Counted from the stretch's first letter, positions 25,980 through 35,598 are shown. The stretch: DNA of 53,733 nt from Cyanobacteria bacterium HKST-UBA04 (GCA_020431915.1 JAGQHJ010000008.1:1-53733), one strand, 5' to 3'. Notes: a model not told the origin generated them from the sequence alone. Numbers and translations: made by a program.

Positions 25980-26572
25980 TGGAAGCCTTTGTCCAGCTCG
26001 AATCGACCTGTATGCCGTTTTGGCGCGACGATATTGATACGGACCAGATTATCCCGGCCCGGTTTTTGAAAGGCACCACCCGTACCGGCTATGGCCAGAA
26101 CCTGTTTTACGACTGGCGCTATGACGAGCAGGGGCAGCTTAAGCCGGCGTCGGCTTCGGTGTTTAACGACCCGCGCTACGCGGGGGCTCAAATCCTGGTC
26201 AGTGGTCACAACTTTGGCTGCGGCAGTTCGCGCGAGCATGCGCCTTGGGCCCTGAAGGATTTTGGGTTTTGCGTGGTGATTGCCGTCAGTTTTGCCGATA
26301 TTTTTTACAACAATGCCCTGAAAAACAGCCTGCTGCCGGTGGCCTTGCCGAAGCAGGTGGTGACCGGGCTTATTGAGGCGGTTCAGGCCGATGCCTCGTG
26401 CCAGGTGGTGGTGGATCTGGCCACCCAGCAGGTCCAGCTGCCCGGTGGGGCCCAGCACGCTTTTGACATTAATCCGTTTCGCAAACAGTGTCTGCTCGAA
26501 GGGGTCGATGATGTCGGGTTTGTCCTGGCCCGACTGGCACAAATTGAGGCTTGGGAAGCCGCCCGGCCGTAG
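25979..26572 (+). CDS. leuD: 3-isopropylmalate dehydratase small subunit
   Basis: 197 residues. It contains [15 protein letters not shown] near the N-terminus, [13 protein letters not shown] and [20 protein letters not shown] sequence ([20 protein letters not shown]), all typical of the aconitase swivel domain. It completes the LeuCD isomerase. The ATG overlaps the leuC stop by one base, and GGAGGG lies upstream inside leuC, so translation is likely coupled. Confidence 0.95.
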   Translation: MEAFVQLESTCMPFWRDDIDTDQIIPARFLKGTTRTGYGQNLFYDWRYDEQGQLKPASASVFNDPRYAGAQILVSGHNFGCGSSREHAPWALKDFGFCVVIAVSFADIFYNNALKNSLLPVALPKQVVTGLIEAVQADASCQVVVDLATQQVQLPGGAQHAFDINPFRKQCLLEGVDDVGFVLARLAQIEAWEAARP

Positions 26573-26747
26573 ATTGTTACAGGGGCCTTTAACCGCTTGT
26601 AGGTGGCTTTTTTACCCTGTTTTGGGAGGGATTTAAGGTTTTGTTAAGGGTTGGGGGGCAATTCTGGTAATATATCGTTTTTATTAATATAAGCGATAAT
26701 TTCGTCATTTTTGACATTCGACTTCGGGAACAAGGACATATAGCCAC

Positions 26748-27398
26748 GTGACAGTAGGCGCCGGAACTAACGGCACAACCGGTTCACAGAAACCAAACGT
26801 ATTTAACCAAATGGCGCTTCGGGCTCAGCAGGAAGCACAACGCTTTGATGCGGAGCTGGCGGGCAGTCGCCCTGCCCAGCCTTCGGGTTATGCCCAGGCC
26901 AACGCCATTAACCGTTTGTCGGCCATGTCCGTGAAGTATTTGTACAGTGTGGTGTACGCAACCCGGCAAATGGCCAAAAGCCAGGACACCTTCGATATGG
27001 CCACCAAGGCCTTGAGTGTGTTTGCCTGTGAAGATTTTGACAACGAAACCCTGACGGCCCAGACCGCCATTAACAACTGGCGCAAGCTGGACCATAACCA
27101 GAAGAAATCCGTCATTGATTTTCTGCAAACCCAGGGTATGCCAATGGCCGACCAGGCCTATGCCGATCATGCCGTGCCTGTTAAAAGTGCCATTATGTTG
27201 CTGACCTCTATCTTTAACGAGGAAGCCGGCCAAGGAGTGGGGGCTGTCGGTATGAGTGGCGGTTACGGCCAGCCGTCCGAAGAGGAACTGGTGGAGCTGC
27301 CTTCCGTTTCCACGTTTGATTATGCGGGCTACTTCGGGATTAACATCGTGCGCGTCAATACCCCGTCGGCCCCTAAACCAATGGCCAAAGCCAGCTAG
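26748..27398 (+). CDS. Hypothetical protein, 216 residues
   Basis: I recognise no family. The start is GTG 26748 with AAGGAC about nine bases upstream. The first 20 residues are Gly/Thr/Ser rich (VGAGTNGTTGSQKP), the middle is helical with ALSVFACEDFDNETL and NNWRKLDHNQKKSVIDFL, and the C-terminus is polar. There is no signal peptide or membrane helix. An extended -10 like TGGTAATAT lies at 26665-26673. It may be a cytoplasmic or secreted small helical protein. It is convergent with pyrR, 27 bases away. Confidence 0.7.
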   Translation: MTVGAGTNGTTGSQKPNVFNQMALRAQQEAQRFDAELAGSRPAQPSGYAQANAINRLSAMSVKYLYSVVYATRQMAKSQDTFDMATKALSVFACEDFDNETLTAQTAINNWRKLDHNQKKSVIDFLQTQGMPMADQAYADHAVPVKSAIMLLTSIFNEEAGQGVGAVGMSGGYGQPSEEELVELPSVSTFDYAGYFGINIVRVNTPSAPKPMAKAS

Positions 27399-27425
27399 GC
27401 TTTTATTGCTCCGTTGCCCCGTTCC

Positions 27426-27977
27426 TTAAGGATCGCTTTGCAGGGTAACGGCTTCCGTATGGTCGAGCTCCTTGAGCCGGACATTGACCCGCTGGTTGGG
27501 CAGGGTTTCAATACGCTTACCCACAAAATCGGGGGAGATGGGCAATTGGCGGTGGCCGCGATCCAGCAGTACGGCCAGTTGAATGGTGTTGGGGCGGCCG
27601 TAATCCTTCAGGGCGTCAAGGGCGGCACGGATGGTACGGCCGCTGTACAGAACATCGTCAACCAGTACCACGTCCCGGCCGGTGATGTCGACGGGAATGT
27701 CGCTGCCCTGGACCGGCTTAAGGGTTTTTCGCGTATCGTCGCGGTAGAGGGTAATGTCCACATAGCCCTGGGGTACGGCCTGTTGCTCCATGTCGCTGAT
27801 GAGTGCGGCAATGCGTTCGCCCAACGGTTTGCCCCGAGATAAAATACCCACGATAACCAGGTTTTTCGAACCGCTGTTGGCTTCCACAATTTCGTGGGCC
27901 AGGCGCTTGAGCGTGCGTTCAATGTCCTCGGCACTAAAGAGGACGGTTTCGGTAGAGGCGGATGAGCGCGAGGTCAT
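27426..27977 (-). CDS. pyrR: Bifunctional pyrimidine regulator/uracil phosphoribosyltransferase PyrR
   Basis: 183 residues. The PRPP-binding motif VVLVDDVLYSGRTIRAALDA and the openings SAEDIERTLKRLAHEIVE and IVGILSRGKPLGERIA are typical of PyrR. In many bacteria PyrR binds pyr leader RNA in response to UMP and also has uracil phosphoribosyltransferase activity. No pyr gene or PyrR-binding leader is seen in this window. ATG 27977 has AGGAAT eight bases upstream. Its start is 17 bases from the stop of the pabB/trpE-type gene, so the two are probably cotranscribed. Confidence 0.9.
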   Translation of the reverse strand: MTSRSSASTETVLFSAEDIERTLKRLAHEIVEANSGSKNLVIVGILSRGKPLGERIAALISDMEQQAVPQGYVDITLYRDDTRKTLKPVQGSDIPVDITGRDVVLVDDVLYSGRTIRAALDALKDYGRPNTIQLAVLLDRGHRQLPISPDFVGKRIETLPNQRVNVRLKELDHTEAVTLQSDP

Positions 27978-27994
27978 AAAAACGATTCCTAGGC

Positions 27995-29461
27995 TTATTG
28001 AGGCGGCGAGGTGGTGGCGAAGTGCTTCGGCTGCAAGACGCTGCGGATGGCTTCGGTTTTGCGCAGGCATTCGCGGTACTCGTGCTTGGGTACCGAATCG
28101 GCCACGATGCCGGCGCCGGCATGGAAGAACAGGCGCTCGTCAGGCCAATGGAAGCAGCTTCGGATGAGAATATTAAAATCGACATGGCCACGGAAATCAA
28201 GGTAGCCTAGGCTGCCGGTGTACAGCCCACGGGGCACCGGTTCCAGTTCGCGCAGCAACTGCATGCACCGTACCTTGGGGCAGCCGGTAATGGTACCGCC
28301 TGGGAACATGGCCTGGATGAGATCGAAGGCGGTCTTGTTTGCTGCCCGCTTGGCCTCGATTTGGCTGACGAGGTGCGTGACATGGGAGTACTGCTCCAGT
28401 ACAAAAGCATCGGGCACCCGCACTGATGCCGGGGCGGCTACCCGGCCCAGGTCGTTGCGTTCCAGATCCACCAGCATCAAGTGCTCGGCTTGTTCCTTGT
28501 GGTCGCTTGTCAGTTCCGACTCGATGGCCTGTTGCTCGTCGGCCGAATGCCCGCGACCTCGTGTTCCGGCAATGGGCCGGGTGTCGAGGGTATTGGTGGC
28601 AGCATCGTAGCGCACCAGCCGTTCCGGCGAGTTGCTGATCAGGTGGCCCAGCGGGGTGGTCATCAAGCCGCTGAAAGGCGACGGGTTGCGGTTGACCAAC
28701 GCCTCGTACAGAGCTAAATCGGCGGCCAGCGGCACACCGGGCAGGTAGAAGCGAATGGACAGGTTGGCCTGGTAGAGATTGCCGCGCTGGATATGGTCCA
28801 GGCATGTCTGAACCAGTTGGTGGTATTGGGGCTCTAGCAGGGACTGCTTGACGGCGGTGTCGGCCAGTACGGAGAAGTCAAATTGCGTCGATGGGTCGGC
28901 TTGGCAGGGCATGGTTGCCAACAGGTGTTGGGCATGGTCGAGCCAGGCCGGGTCGTCGCTGGCCACAAACAGGGTTTGGCTGGCCGGGTGCCAACCGACC
29001 TGATGGCGCATTTGCTGCAGGTACAAATGTCCGAATGGCCCGGTGTTGGGTCGTGGGGCCACGGTCGGCTCGATGAAGTGGTTTAACTCGTAGCCCAGCG
29101 TGCCGACCCAACCACTGATAAACGGGCACGCGGCCAAAGCCGGATGGTTGAGCAGAGGGCTATGACTGGTTTGAGCATGGGCCTGGCATTCGTTGAACAA
29201 CGTTTCAAGCCGCTGCCAAAGTTGCGGGGGGTGGGCGACGGTTAGCACGGGGCGGTTGTTGACGAACAGGATATTGTTAATCAGCACGATCCGCTCGACG
29301 GGGGTAAACCCCATCCAGTAGTATCCGCCGGTGGGCGCCGGCCACCCGCAGGAGTCCAGCAGGACGGCATCGGGGCATGTGGCGTGCAGTTGGTAAAACC
29401 ACTGGCGAAACCGTGCCGGGGTCATGTCGGCCGGCTGCTGGATAATCCTTAGCTGGTGCAC
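27995..29461 (-). CDS. pabB: Chorismate-utilising synthase component I (PabB/TrpE family)
   Basis: 488 residues. The chorismate-binding domain has RGNLYQANLSIRF, DTRPIAGTRGRG, DLERNDLGRV, FPGGTITGCPK and FHAGAGIVADS. It aminates chorismate to 4-amino-4-deoxychorismate (folate) or anthranilate (tryptophan), using ammonia from a separate glutaminase subunit. The Ala in PIAGT is the residue usual in anthranilate synthase, while E. coli PabB has Lys there, but many PabB proteins also have Ala, so the product is not settled. GTG 29461 overlaps the end of the yebC-type gene by 13 bases. No trp or fol gene is nearby. Confidence 0.75.
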   Translation of the reverse strand: MHQLRIIQQPADMTPARFRQWFYQLHATCPDAVLLDSCGWPAPTGGYYWMGFTPVERIVLINNILFVNNRPVLTVAHPPQLWQRLETLFNECQAHAQTSHSPLLNHPALAACPFISGWVGTLGYELNHFIEPTVAPRPNTGPFGHLYLQQMRHQVGWHPASQTLFVASDDPAWLDHAQHLLATMPCQADPSTQFDFSVLADTAVKQSLLEPQYHQLVQTCLDHIQRGNLYQANLSIRFYLPGVPLAADLALYEALVNRNPSPFSGLMTTPLGHLISNSPERLVRYDAATNTLDTRPIAGTRGRGHSADEQQAIESELTSDHKEQAEHLMLVDLERNDLGRVAAPASVRVPDAFVLEQYSHVTHLVSQIEAKRAANKTAFDLIQAMFPGGTITGCPKVRCMQLLRELEPVPRGLYTGSLGYLDFRGHVDFNILIRSCFHWPDERLFFHAGAGIVADSVPKHEYRECLRKTEAIRSVLQPKHFATTSPPQ

Positions 29462-30207
29462 GACTCTAGGAGCTCATCGTCCATGTCAAAATTGGCATAC
29501 ACCTGTTGCACGTCGTCCTGGCTTTCGAGGGCGTCGAGCAATTTAAGCAGCGGCTTGGCCACGTCGGCCGAGTCCACTTTTACGGTGTTTTCCGGTACAC
29601 GGGTGGTTTCTGCCGACTCGATGGGAATGTCGTATTGCCGAAGGGCCTGGCACACATCGTTGAGGGTATCGGTGGGGGTCCAAATCTCGAAGCGGTTGAT
29701 GGTGTCGTTGACGTGCACATCTTCGGCTCCGCTGTTCAGGGCGATGTCGAGCAGCTGCTCCTCGTCCTGTCCCTCGGTATTAATCAAAATTTCGCCACGC
29801 TGCACGAACATCCATGCCACGCAGCCATCCGACCCGAGGTTGCCGCCATACTTGTTGAAGTAGCTGCGCACATCACCGGCCGTGCGGTTCTTGTTGTCGG
29901 TCATTGCCTCAATAAACACGGCCACCCCGCCAGGGCCATAGCCTTCGTAGGTCATGTCCTCCAGCTGGTCGCCACTCAGCAGCCCCGCGCCTTTTTGCAC
30001 GGCCCGATCAATGGTGTCGTTGTTGACGCCCGCCGACTTGGCCTTGTCAATGGCGGTGCGTAGCCGAAAGTTGGCCTCCGGATCGGCGCCTCCCAGCTTG
30101 GCGGCTTGCATAATGGCCCGGCAATACTTGGCGGCCGCCTGGCCTTTTTTGGCATCTTGGGCTGCCTTGCGGTGCTTGATGTTGGCCCACTTGGAATGAC
30201 CAGCCAT
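29449..30207 (-). CDS. yebC: YebC/PmpR-family transcriptional regulator
   Basis: 252 residues. The N-terminus MAGHSKWANIKHRKAAQDAK is invariant in this family; NNDTIDRAVQKGAG, EGYGPGGVAVFIE and GGNLGSDGCVAWMF follow in the right order. YebC proteins bind DNA as regulators, and some members promote translation of proline-rich stretches on the ribosome. The ATG at 30207 matches the family opening; the frame stays open upstream to 30411. The gene is divergent from the zinc-ribbon protein and overlaps the pabB/trpE-type gene downstream. Confidence 0.93.
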   Translation of the reverse strand: MAGHSKWANIKHRKAAQDAKKGQAAAKYCRAIMQAAKLGGADPEANFRLRTAIDKAKSAGVNNDTIDRAVQKGAGLLSGDQLEDMTYEGYGPGGVAVFIEAMTDNKNRTAGDVRSYFNKYGGNLGSDGCVAWMFVQRGEILINTEGQDEEQLLDIALNSGAEDVHVNDTINRFEIWTPTDTLNDVCQALRQYDIPIESAETTRVPENTVKVDSADVAKPLLKLLDALESQDDVQQVYANFDMDDELLESCTS

Positions 30208-30281
30208 GGTGCTCGAAACCACCCTTTCTGCGTTCAAGGTTTCCGATACAATACAGTAGTATACCGGATGGAGCGGATCAG

Positions 30282-31277
30282 ATGGTAGTCTCACTGCGGT
30301 GCGCCCTTTACAACGCCAGTCCCAGCCAGGGCTTTGCCCAGGTCTTGGCCCATGCCTTGGGAACCTGCGGGGTCTCGATCGATGAAATGAGTGATGGTGA
30401 GACCAACACAAGTACCGATGCGACCGTGGCCCTGTTCAACCCGTACCCCACCCCGTTTGAAACCGATGCCACGGCCGCGTCCTGCCAGGCCATGACGGCG
30501 CAGCTCAACCGGTTTGTGTTGGCATGTGCCGGTCGGCCTCATGCCGTGGTGCTTTCGTCGGGCGATGTTTTTGGCGAGGGGCCGTATTTTTGCCCGGATT
30601 GCGGCCCGCCGTCCCAGCCGATTGTCCGGTCGCCCGAAGGGCTTGAGGCGTTGCGATGGGACCCGCGTTGCCCGGTTTGCGGCGATCTGTTAATGCCCCT
30701 GCCCGCTCGCCCGACCGATGCCTTGGTTCAAACCGGTGTGGGTAACCAAACCTTCCTGGCCCTCGAGCAAGCAGTGGCCATGGCCCGTTGGCCGTGTCCG
30801 GTGACGCTGGTTCGAGTGCCGACCCCGCTTTGGGATCTCTTGGACCCTTTGGACCCTTTGGGCAGTGGTGTCGATGAGGCTGTGGATCCGCTTTGCCAAA
30901 CCGTTTGGCAGAGATTTGTTGCCCAGGCGCGGGCAGGCCAGGTGTTGCAGGTGCACGAAGGCGGCTGTGGCATGCGTGAGTTGATCGCCGTCGAGCCGTT
31001 GGCCGAGGCACTGGCTGAAGTATTGGCGGCGGTTTTAGGGCCGTCATCGTCCGCGTCGGAGACACTTAGCACTTTAGGCAGTTTAAGCCGTTTGGCCACG
31101 TTGGGTACGGTTGGGTCAGTGTCGGCGGTCCACGTGGTCCACGTGGTCCATGGCGAGGTGGGTACCCTGTTTGACTGGGCATGCCGGGCCGTGGCCTTTG
31201 CCGGGAACCCGGCTGCCGATATTGAGGTGACCGGCACATGGCTGCCGGGGCGTCCCCGGCATCGGCTGCTGGGTTGA
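30282..31277 (+). CDS. Hypothetical protein with two CxxC zinc-ribbon motifs
   Basis: 331 residues. The central region has FCPDCG and, about 30 residues on, RCPVCGDLLMP, a spacing and form like the zinc ribbon of Sir2-type deacylases. The other Sir2 hallmarks (GAGIS at the N-terminus, the catalytic HG, the GTSL motif) are not seen, so I do not assign that function. The C-terminal third is low in complexity, with LDPLDPLG and VHVVHVVH from short tandem DNA repeats. GGAG lies about nine bases before ATG 30282, and a TACAAT -10 sits at 30247-30252. The GNAT-like gene follows on the same strand after about 150 bases. Confidence 0.65.
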   Translation: MVVSLRCALYNASPSQGFAQVLAHALGTCGVSIDEMSDGETNTSTDATVALFNPYPTPFETDATAASCQAMTAQLNRFVLACAGRPHAVVLSSGDVFGEGPYFCPDCGPPSQPIVRSPEGLEALRWDPRCPVCGDLLMPLPARPTDALVQTGVGNQTFLALEQAVAMARWPCPVTLVRVPTPLWDLLDPLDPLGSGVDEAVDPLCQTVWQRFVAQARAGQVLQVHEGGCGMRELIAVEPLAEALAEVLAAVLGPSSSASETLSTLGSLSRLATLGTVGSVSAVHVVHVVHGEVGTLFDWACRAVAFAGNPAADIEVTGTWLPGRPRHRLLG

Positions 31278-31307
31278 GCGGTCCGTGGGTGATCGGCTTG
31301 CTCCTGC

Positions 31308-31343
31308 ACAACTTTGGGCACAATTTTGGGCACAATTTAGGGT
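31308..31343 (+). repeat. Three tandem 12-bp repeats
   Basis: CACAACTTTGGG, CACAATTTTGGG and CACAATTTAGGG follow one another directly, about 30 bases after the stop of the zinc-ribbon gene. The rest of the 31278-31430 gap holds nothing I can support. Confidence 0.75.
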
Positions 31344-31430
31344 GGGGGGTGTGTTTTATTGAAACAGGTATGGTGGTCTTTACCGGAGACGTTTTCTGAT
31401 GGTGTCCCCGATGATGTACGGGCTTAGGCG

Positions 31431-32546
31431 ATGATGCGACTAACGGCTGTGACGGGCCGGGCAACGCCTTGGCCAACTGCCTGGCCAACTGCCTGGTCAA
31501 CGCCCTTGGCGATGCGACCCGACCGGTTTCCAGCCGGCGGCAGTGATGATGGTGGATCTACCCAGAGACGAGTCGGTACGGACCAAGATCGGCTTCAATT
31601 TGGCACGACCCCATCGGATCATGACGCGTGGTTTGAGCGGCTTCGAGCACACTACCTGGGGGCCTCGGTTCGAAAGCGGCTGACCCGTTTGAACGGGGGC
31701 GCCGGTGCCCGGCTGGCGGATCCCACCCTGCCCACGGAACCGGCGGTTTTCCCTTTTCCTGATGATCCGACCCTTAAGCCGGTTGGTCGCAGCGTGGTCT
31801 TCAAACGGGCCAGTCAGCCCGACCAGCCTGATCAGCCGGTGCTGGTTTGGGTGTACGAGGTCAGCGATTGGTTGAATCGCCATGGCCAAGACCCGTTTTT
31901 TGGGTATGACACCTACCATGTGTATTGGCTGGTGGCCGACGAGGCGATTACCCCGATTCCGCCTGAGACCGCGTCCAGCAACCCGAACTGTACGCTTGAT
32001 CGGCTGAGTCCGACAGTGTTGGCCCAACTCAAACTCAAGACCGAACGGCTCAACCCGGAGTCCCGTACGGCCGACCACCACCATGTTGAACGCCTTGATT
32101 CGCGCCCCGACAGCCCTTACATGGGCTGTGGCACGGTGCTGGTGCAGGCGGCCTTGGAGCATAACCTGCGCCAGGGATATCGGGGCCGTATGGATGTCAG
32201 CTCCACCCCCTTTTCCTCCGGGTTTTGGGTCAAGGCGGGTTGGGCGCCCTATGATGTAAACCGGATCCCGCTGGACATGGATCCGGCAGTCGGTCTGACG
32301 TCGCATGCGCTATGGCAGGCGATTCACCACCGTGACGATCAGCGGTTGGCAGAGCTATTAGGCGACTTGCAGTGCGAGGCGGAGCGGGTTCATGCTACCG
32401 GCACGGCCAGTACAACCGGTGTGGCTAAAGCATCCAGGCCGCAGCCCGTGCGTACCACCGAGGCCACGCTGGTGTTGTTTCCCCAACAGCTTGGCGACTG
32501 GCGCCGGTTAATCAGGCGGTGGCCGGTTCTGTACAAAAACCCCTGA
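31431..32546 (+). CDS. Hypothetical protein with GNAT-like acyltransferase region
   Basis: 371 residues. Residues 225-275 contain MGCGTVLVQAALEHNLRQGY, then STPFSSGFWVKAGW, which matches the acetyl-CoA loop and the final strand of GNAT N-acyltransferases; this is a pattern match by eye. The N-terminal 30 residues (TPWPTAWPTAWSTP) come from 12-bp tandem DNA repeats and may not be part of the native protein; a later start is possible. The last 35 bases overlap the convergent hutI gene. The substrate is unknown. Adjacency to a protein with a Sir2-like zinc ribbon is noted but proves nothing. Confidence 0.55.
   Translation: MMRLTAVTGRATPWPTAWPTAWSTPLAMRPDRFPAGGSDDGGSTQRRVGTDQDRLQFGTTPSDHDAWFERLRAHYLGASVRKRLTRLNGGAGARLADPTLPTEPAVFPFPDDPTLKPVGRSVVFKRASQPDQPDQPVLVWVYEVSDWLNRHGQDPFFGYDTYHVYWLVADEAITPIPPETASSNPNCTLDRLSPTVLAQLKLKTERLNPESRTADHHHVERLDSRPDSPYMGCGTVLVQAALEHNLRQGYRGRMDVSSTPFSSGFWVKAGWAPYDVNRIPLDMDPAVGLTSHALWQAIHHRDDQRLAELLGDLQCEAERVHATGTASTTGVAKASRPQPVRTTEATLVLFPQQLGDWRRLIRRWPVLYKNP
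31459..31506 (+). repeat. Four tandem 12-bp repeats in the start of the GNAT-like gene
   Basis: Units GGCCAACTGCCT at 31471-31482 and 31483-31494 are identical; flanking units GGGCAACGCCTT and GGTCAACGCCCT are diverged copies. They encode PWPTAWPTAWST in frame. Confidence 0.7.
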
Positions 32547-33777
32547 CCACTTGACCTGCCACGTACAACCGGCTCAGGTGGTTGACCCCATAGTGGTACA
32601 GCAACTGATGGTGGCTGGTCAGGTTGAATAGGGCTAAGTCGGCGCGTTTGCCGGCGGTCACTGATCCGCGATCGTCCTCAAGTCCAAGCGCCTTGGCCGC
32701 GTTGAGCGTCACGGCCTGGATGGCTTCGTGGGGGAGCATGGCCATGTGCAGGCAGCCGAGCACCATCATCAACTGCAGGTTCTGGCTCATGCACGATCCC
32801 GGGTTGAAGTCCGTGGCCAACGCCACGGTGGCGCCTGCATCAATCAGGGCACGGGCCGGTGCGTATCGAGGCACCTTCAGGTAAAAGGCGGTGCCAGGCA
32901 ACACGGTGGCCACGGTGTGGCTGGCCGCCAGTTGCCGGATCCCTTCCGGGCTCGTGTTCAGTAGGTGGTCGGCACTCAGGCACCCTACCTCACATGCCAT
33001 CGGGATACCCCCGATATCCTCGAACTCGTTGGTGTGGATGCGTGGTTTCAGGCCGTAACCCATACCGGCTTCAAGAATGCGGCGGCTTTGGGCCACGTCG
33101 AAATACCCGGCCTCGCAAAACACGTCATTGTGCCGGGCAATGCCCTGGTCGGCAATGGCCGGCAGCATGTCGCCAATAAGATGATCGACATACCCGTTGG
33201 GATTGCCTTTGAATTCGGGTGGGATATCGTGGCCCCCCATAAACGTGGGGATTACGGTTAGGGGCAGACGTTGGGCCGCTTCGTTAATAGCGGCAAGGCT
33301 TTTGAGCTCCGAATCCACATCCAGGCCGTAACCGCTTTTGGCTTCCACGGTGGTTACGCCAAAGGCCATGCTGGTGGCCAGGTGGGTGGTGGTTTGTTCA
33401 ACCAGTGTTTCGAGCGAAGCGACCCTGGTTTCGCGTACGGTTTTGGCAATGCCGCCACCGGCTGCCGCAATGTCCAGGTAGGTTTTGCCCTGCAGCCGCT
33501 GCTCGAACTCGTCGGCCCGGTCTCCACCAAACACTGGGTGCGTGTGGCTGTCAATAAAGCCGGGGAAGACGACCTGACCGCTGAAATCTTCGCTGGGCAC
33601 GCCCTGCCAAGCGGCAGGTATGGCATGGCCGGGCCCGACCCATGCAATGGTGGTGCCTTCCAGGGCAATGGCCCCGTTTTTGATCAGGCCCAGTGGGTTG
33701 TCGTCACTGGTCAGGGCCGGATCAACCGTAACCACTTCATTGAAGCCTTTCAGGAGGCGTTTTTCAGGAGGGGCCAT
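32512..33777 (-). CDS. hutI: Imidazolonepropionase
   Basis: About 421 residues. The amidohydrolase metal motif is PGFIDSHTHPVFGG; VTTVEAKSGYGLD, FMGGHDIPPE, HTNEFEDIGG and ATDFNPGSC are hallmark HutI segments. It hydrolyses 4-imidazolone-5-propionate to N-formimino-L-glutamate, the third step of histidine degradation, using a bound metal. It follows hutU by 52 bases on the same strand. hutH and a formiminoglutamase are not in the window. ATG 33777 is preferred over GTG 33783. Confidence 0.95.
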   Translation of the reverse strand: MAPPEKRLLKGFNEVVTVDPALTSDDNPLGLIKNGAIALEGTTIAWVGPGHAIPAAWQGVPSEDFSGQVVFPGFIDSHTHPVFGGDRADEFEQRLQGKTYLDIAAAGGGIAKTVRETRVASLETLVEQTTTHLATSMAFGVTTVEAKSGYGLDVDSELKSLAAINEAAQRLPLTVIPTFMGGHDIPPEFKGNPNGYVDHLIGDMLPAIADQGIARHNDVFCEAGYFDVAQSRRILEAGMGYGLKPRIHTNEFEDIGGIPMACEVGCLSADHLLNTSPEGIRQLAASHTVATVLPGTAFYLKVPRYAPARALIDAGATVALATDFNPGSCMSQNLQLMMVLGCLHMAMLPHEAIQAVTLNAAKALGLEDDRGSVTAGKRADLALFNLTSHHQLLYHYGVNHLSRLYVAGQVVRGFCTEPATA

Positions 33778-33829
33778 CGTCACAGGGCGGGTCTCTTCCA
33801 GTCGAATTACGTGTGTGTGGGGGGGAGGG

Positions 33830-35488
33830 TTATTCCATCATGGGCACGTTGATTTGGTGCGTCCGGGCGGTTTCCACGGCTTCGTCGTAGCCGGCATCGA
33901 CGTGGCGCAGCACGCCCATGCCCGGATCGCTGGTCAATACCCGTTGCAGGCGGGCAGCGGCCTGGGGGGTGCCGTCGGCCACGATGACCATGCCGGCATG
34001 TAGCGAGTAGCCGATGCCTACGCCCCCACCGTGGTGGAAGCTGACCCAGCTGGCCCCGTTGGCCGTGTTAATCAGGGCATTGAGGATGGGCCAGTCGGCA
34101 ATGGCATCGCTGCCGTCTTTCATGCCTTCCGTTTCGCGGTTGGGCGAGGCCACGCTGCCGCAATCCAGGTGATCGCGGCCGATGACGATGGGGGCACTGA
34201 CTTTGCCCGAGGCCACCAGGTCGTTGAACAGCAGCCCTGCCTTGGCCCGCTGGCTGTAGTCCAGCCAGCAGATGCGGGCTGGCAGCCCCTGAAACTGTAC
34301 ATGATCGCGGGCTTTGCCTAACCACTGGTGCAAGTCGGTATCCGCTTCAAACATGGCCATCAGGGCGGCGTCGGTAGTGTAGATGTCCTGCGGGTCGCCC
34401 GACAGGGCCACCCAGCGAAAGGGCCCAGACCCCTTGCAAAACAGGGGACGGATAAACTCGGGGATGAAGCCGGGGATGTCAAAGGCATTGTCTACCCCCA
34501 TTAACTGGGCTTGCTGGCGGATATTGTTGCCGTAGTCAAACACCACGGCGCCCCCTTGCTGGAACCCCAGCATGGCGTTGACCTGCTTGGCCATGCTGGT
34601 CATCGATCGGCGAATATATTCGTCGGGATCGGCTTGGCGCAATGTGTCGGCCTCGGCCAGCGACAGGTCTTCGGGGATGTAGCCCACCAGCGGATCATGG
34701 GCCGAGGTTTGGTCGGTAACCACGTCAGGCAGAAAGCGCTTGTCGAGCAGTTGCTGGTAAAGGGTGGCGGCATTGCCAACCAGGCCGATGCTGACCGGTT
34801 CCTCTTTTTCTAGGTGCGTTTCAACGGCCTTTAGGGCCTCTTCTAGGGTGTCGACCTTCATGTCCAGGTAGCCGGTTTGTAGGCGCTTGTCGATACGGGC
34901 CGGATCAACGTCAATGCCGAGAAAAATGCCGTTGTTCAGCTTGACGGCCAGTGGCTGGGCACCGCCCATGCCGCCCAGACCGGCCGACAGGACAAATTTT
35001 CCGCGTAAATCCCCGTCAAAGTGCTTTTTGGCGGCTTCGGCAAACGTCAGGTAGGTGCCCTGCAAAATGCCCTGCGAGCCGATGTAAATCCAGCTACCAG
35101 CCGTCATTTGGCCGTACATGGTCAGCCCCAGTTGCTCAAAGGCCCGGAATTGCTTCCAGTTGGCCCAGGCGGGCACCAGGTTGCTGTTGGCCAGAAGCAC
35201 GCGAGGGGCATCGGGATGAGACGGCAGCACACCAACCGGCTTTCCAGACTGAACCAATAGGGTTTCATCCTCGCCAAGGGTTTTTAGGGTGTCTAAAATA
35301 GCAGACAGGCAGGCCTGGTTTCGGGCAGCCTTGCCTGTACCACCGTAAACAATTAGTTGGCTTGGGTCTTCGGCGACGTTTGGGTCCAGGTTGTTAAGCA
35401 GCATGCGGTAGGCCGCTTCCGTCTGCCAGTTGCGGCAGGTCAGGGTGGTGCCGGTGGGGGTGTCGGGGATGCTTGAAACAGCAGCCAT
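33830..35488 (-). CDS. hutU: Urocanate hydratase
   Basis: 552 residues, the usual length. It has [59 protein letters not shown] and the C-terminal [17 protein letters not shown], all typical. It adds water to urocanate to give imidazolone propionate, with NAD+ as a tightly bound electrophile. It heads the hutU-hutI operon. A GGAG lies about 12 bases before the ATG at 35488. Confidence 0.97.
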   Translation of the reverse strand: MAAVSSIPDTPTGTTLTCRNWQTEAAYRMLLNNLDPNVAEDPSQLIVYGGTGKAARNQACLSAILDTLKTLGEDETLLVQSGKPVGVLPSHPDAPRVLLANSNLVPAWANWKQFRAFEQLGLTMYGQMTAGSWIYIGSQGILQGTYLTFAEAAKKHFDGDLRGKFVLSAGLGGMGGAQPLAVKLNNGIFLGIDVDPARIDKRLQTGYLDMKVDTLEEALKAVETHLEKEEPVSIGLVGNAATLYQQLLDKRFLPDVVTDQTSAHDPLVGYIPEDLSLAEADTLRQADPDEYIRRSMTSMAKQVNAMLGFQQGGAVVFDYGNNIRQQAQLMGVDNAFDIPGFIPEFIRPLFCKGSGPFRWVALSGDPQDIYTTDAALMAMFEADTDLHQWLGKARDHVQFQGLPARICWLDYSQRAKAGLLFNDLVASGKVSAPIVIGRDHLDCGSVASPNRETEGMKDGSDAIADWPILNALINTANGASWVSFHHGGGVGIGYSLHAGMVIVADGTPQAAARLQRVLTSDPGMGVLRHVDAGYDEAVETARTHQINVPMME

Positions 35489-35568
35489 GGTGGGGGGTAC
35501 TCTCCAGGTAGGCGTTGTTTGTAACGGGACAGAACAGGCTATGGTTGCCTAAACCGGCAACTGGCCTT

Positions 35569-35598
35569 ATTGTAGCGCAGCCAAAGCCTTGGCGTCAT
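35569..35598 (-). promoter_or_regulatory. Candidate promoter of hutUI
   Basis: Minus-strand ATGACG (35593-35598) and TACAAT (35569-35574) are 18 bases apart; the context is TGCGCTACAATAAGG. It would start transcription near 35562, about 75 bases before hutU. It is back to back with the promoter of the RelA/SpoT gene. Confidence 0.5.

Noticed and set aside
30282..31277. Sir2 deacylase assignment
   Set aside because: Only the zinc-ribbon pattern fits. The NAD-binding and catalytic motifs are not visible.
31308..31343. CRISPR array
   Set aside because: Units are 12 bp in direct tandem with no spacers, and no cas gene is present.
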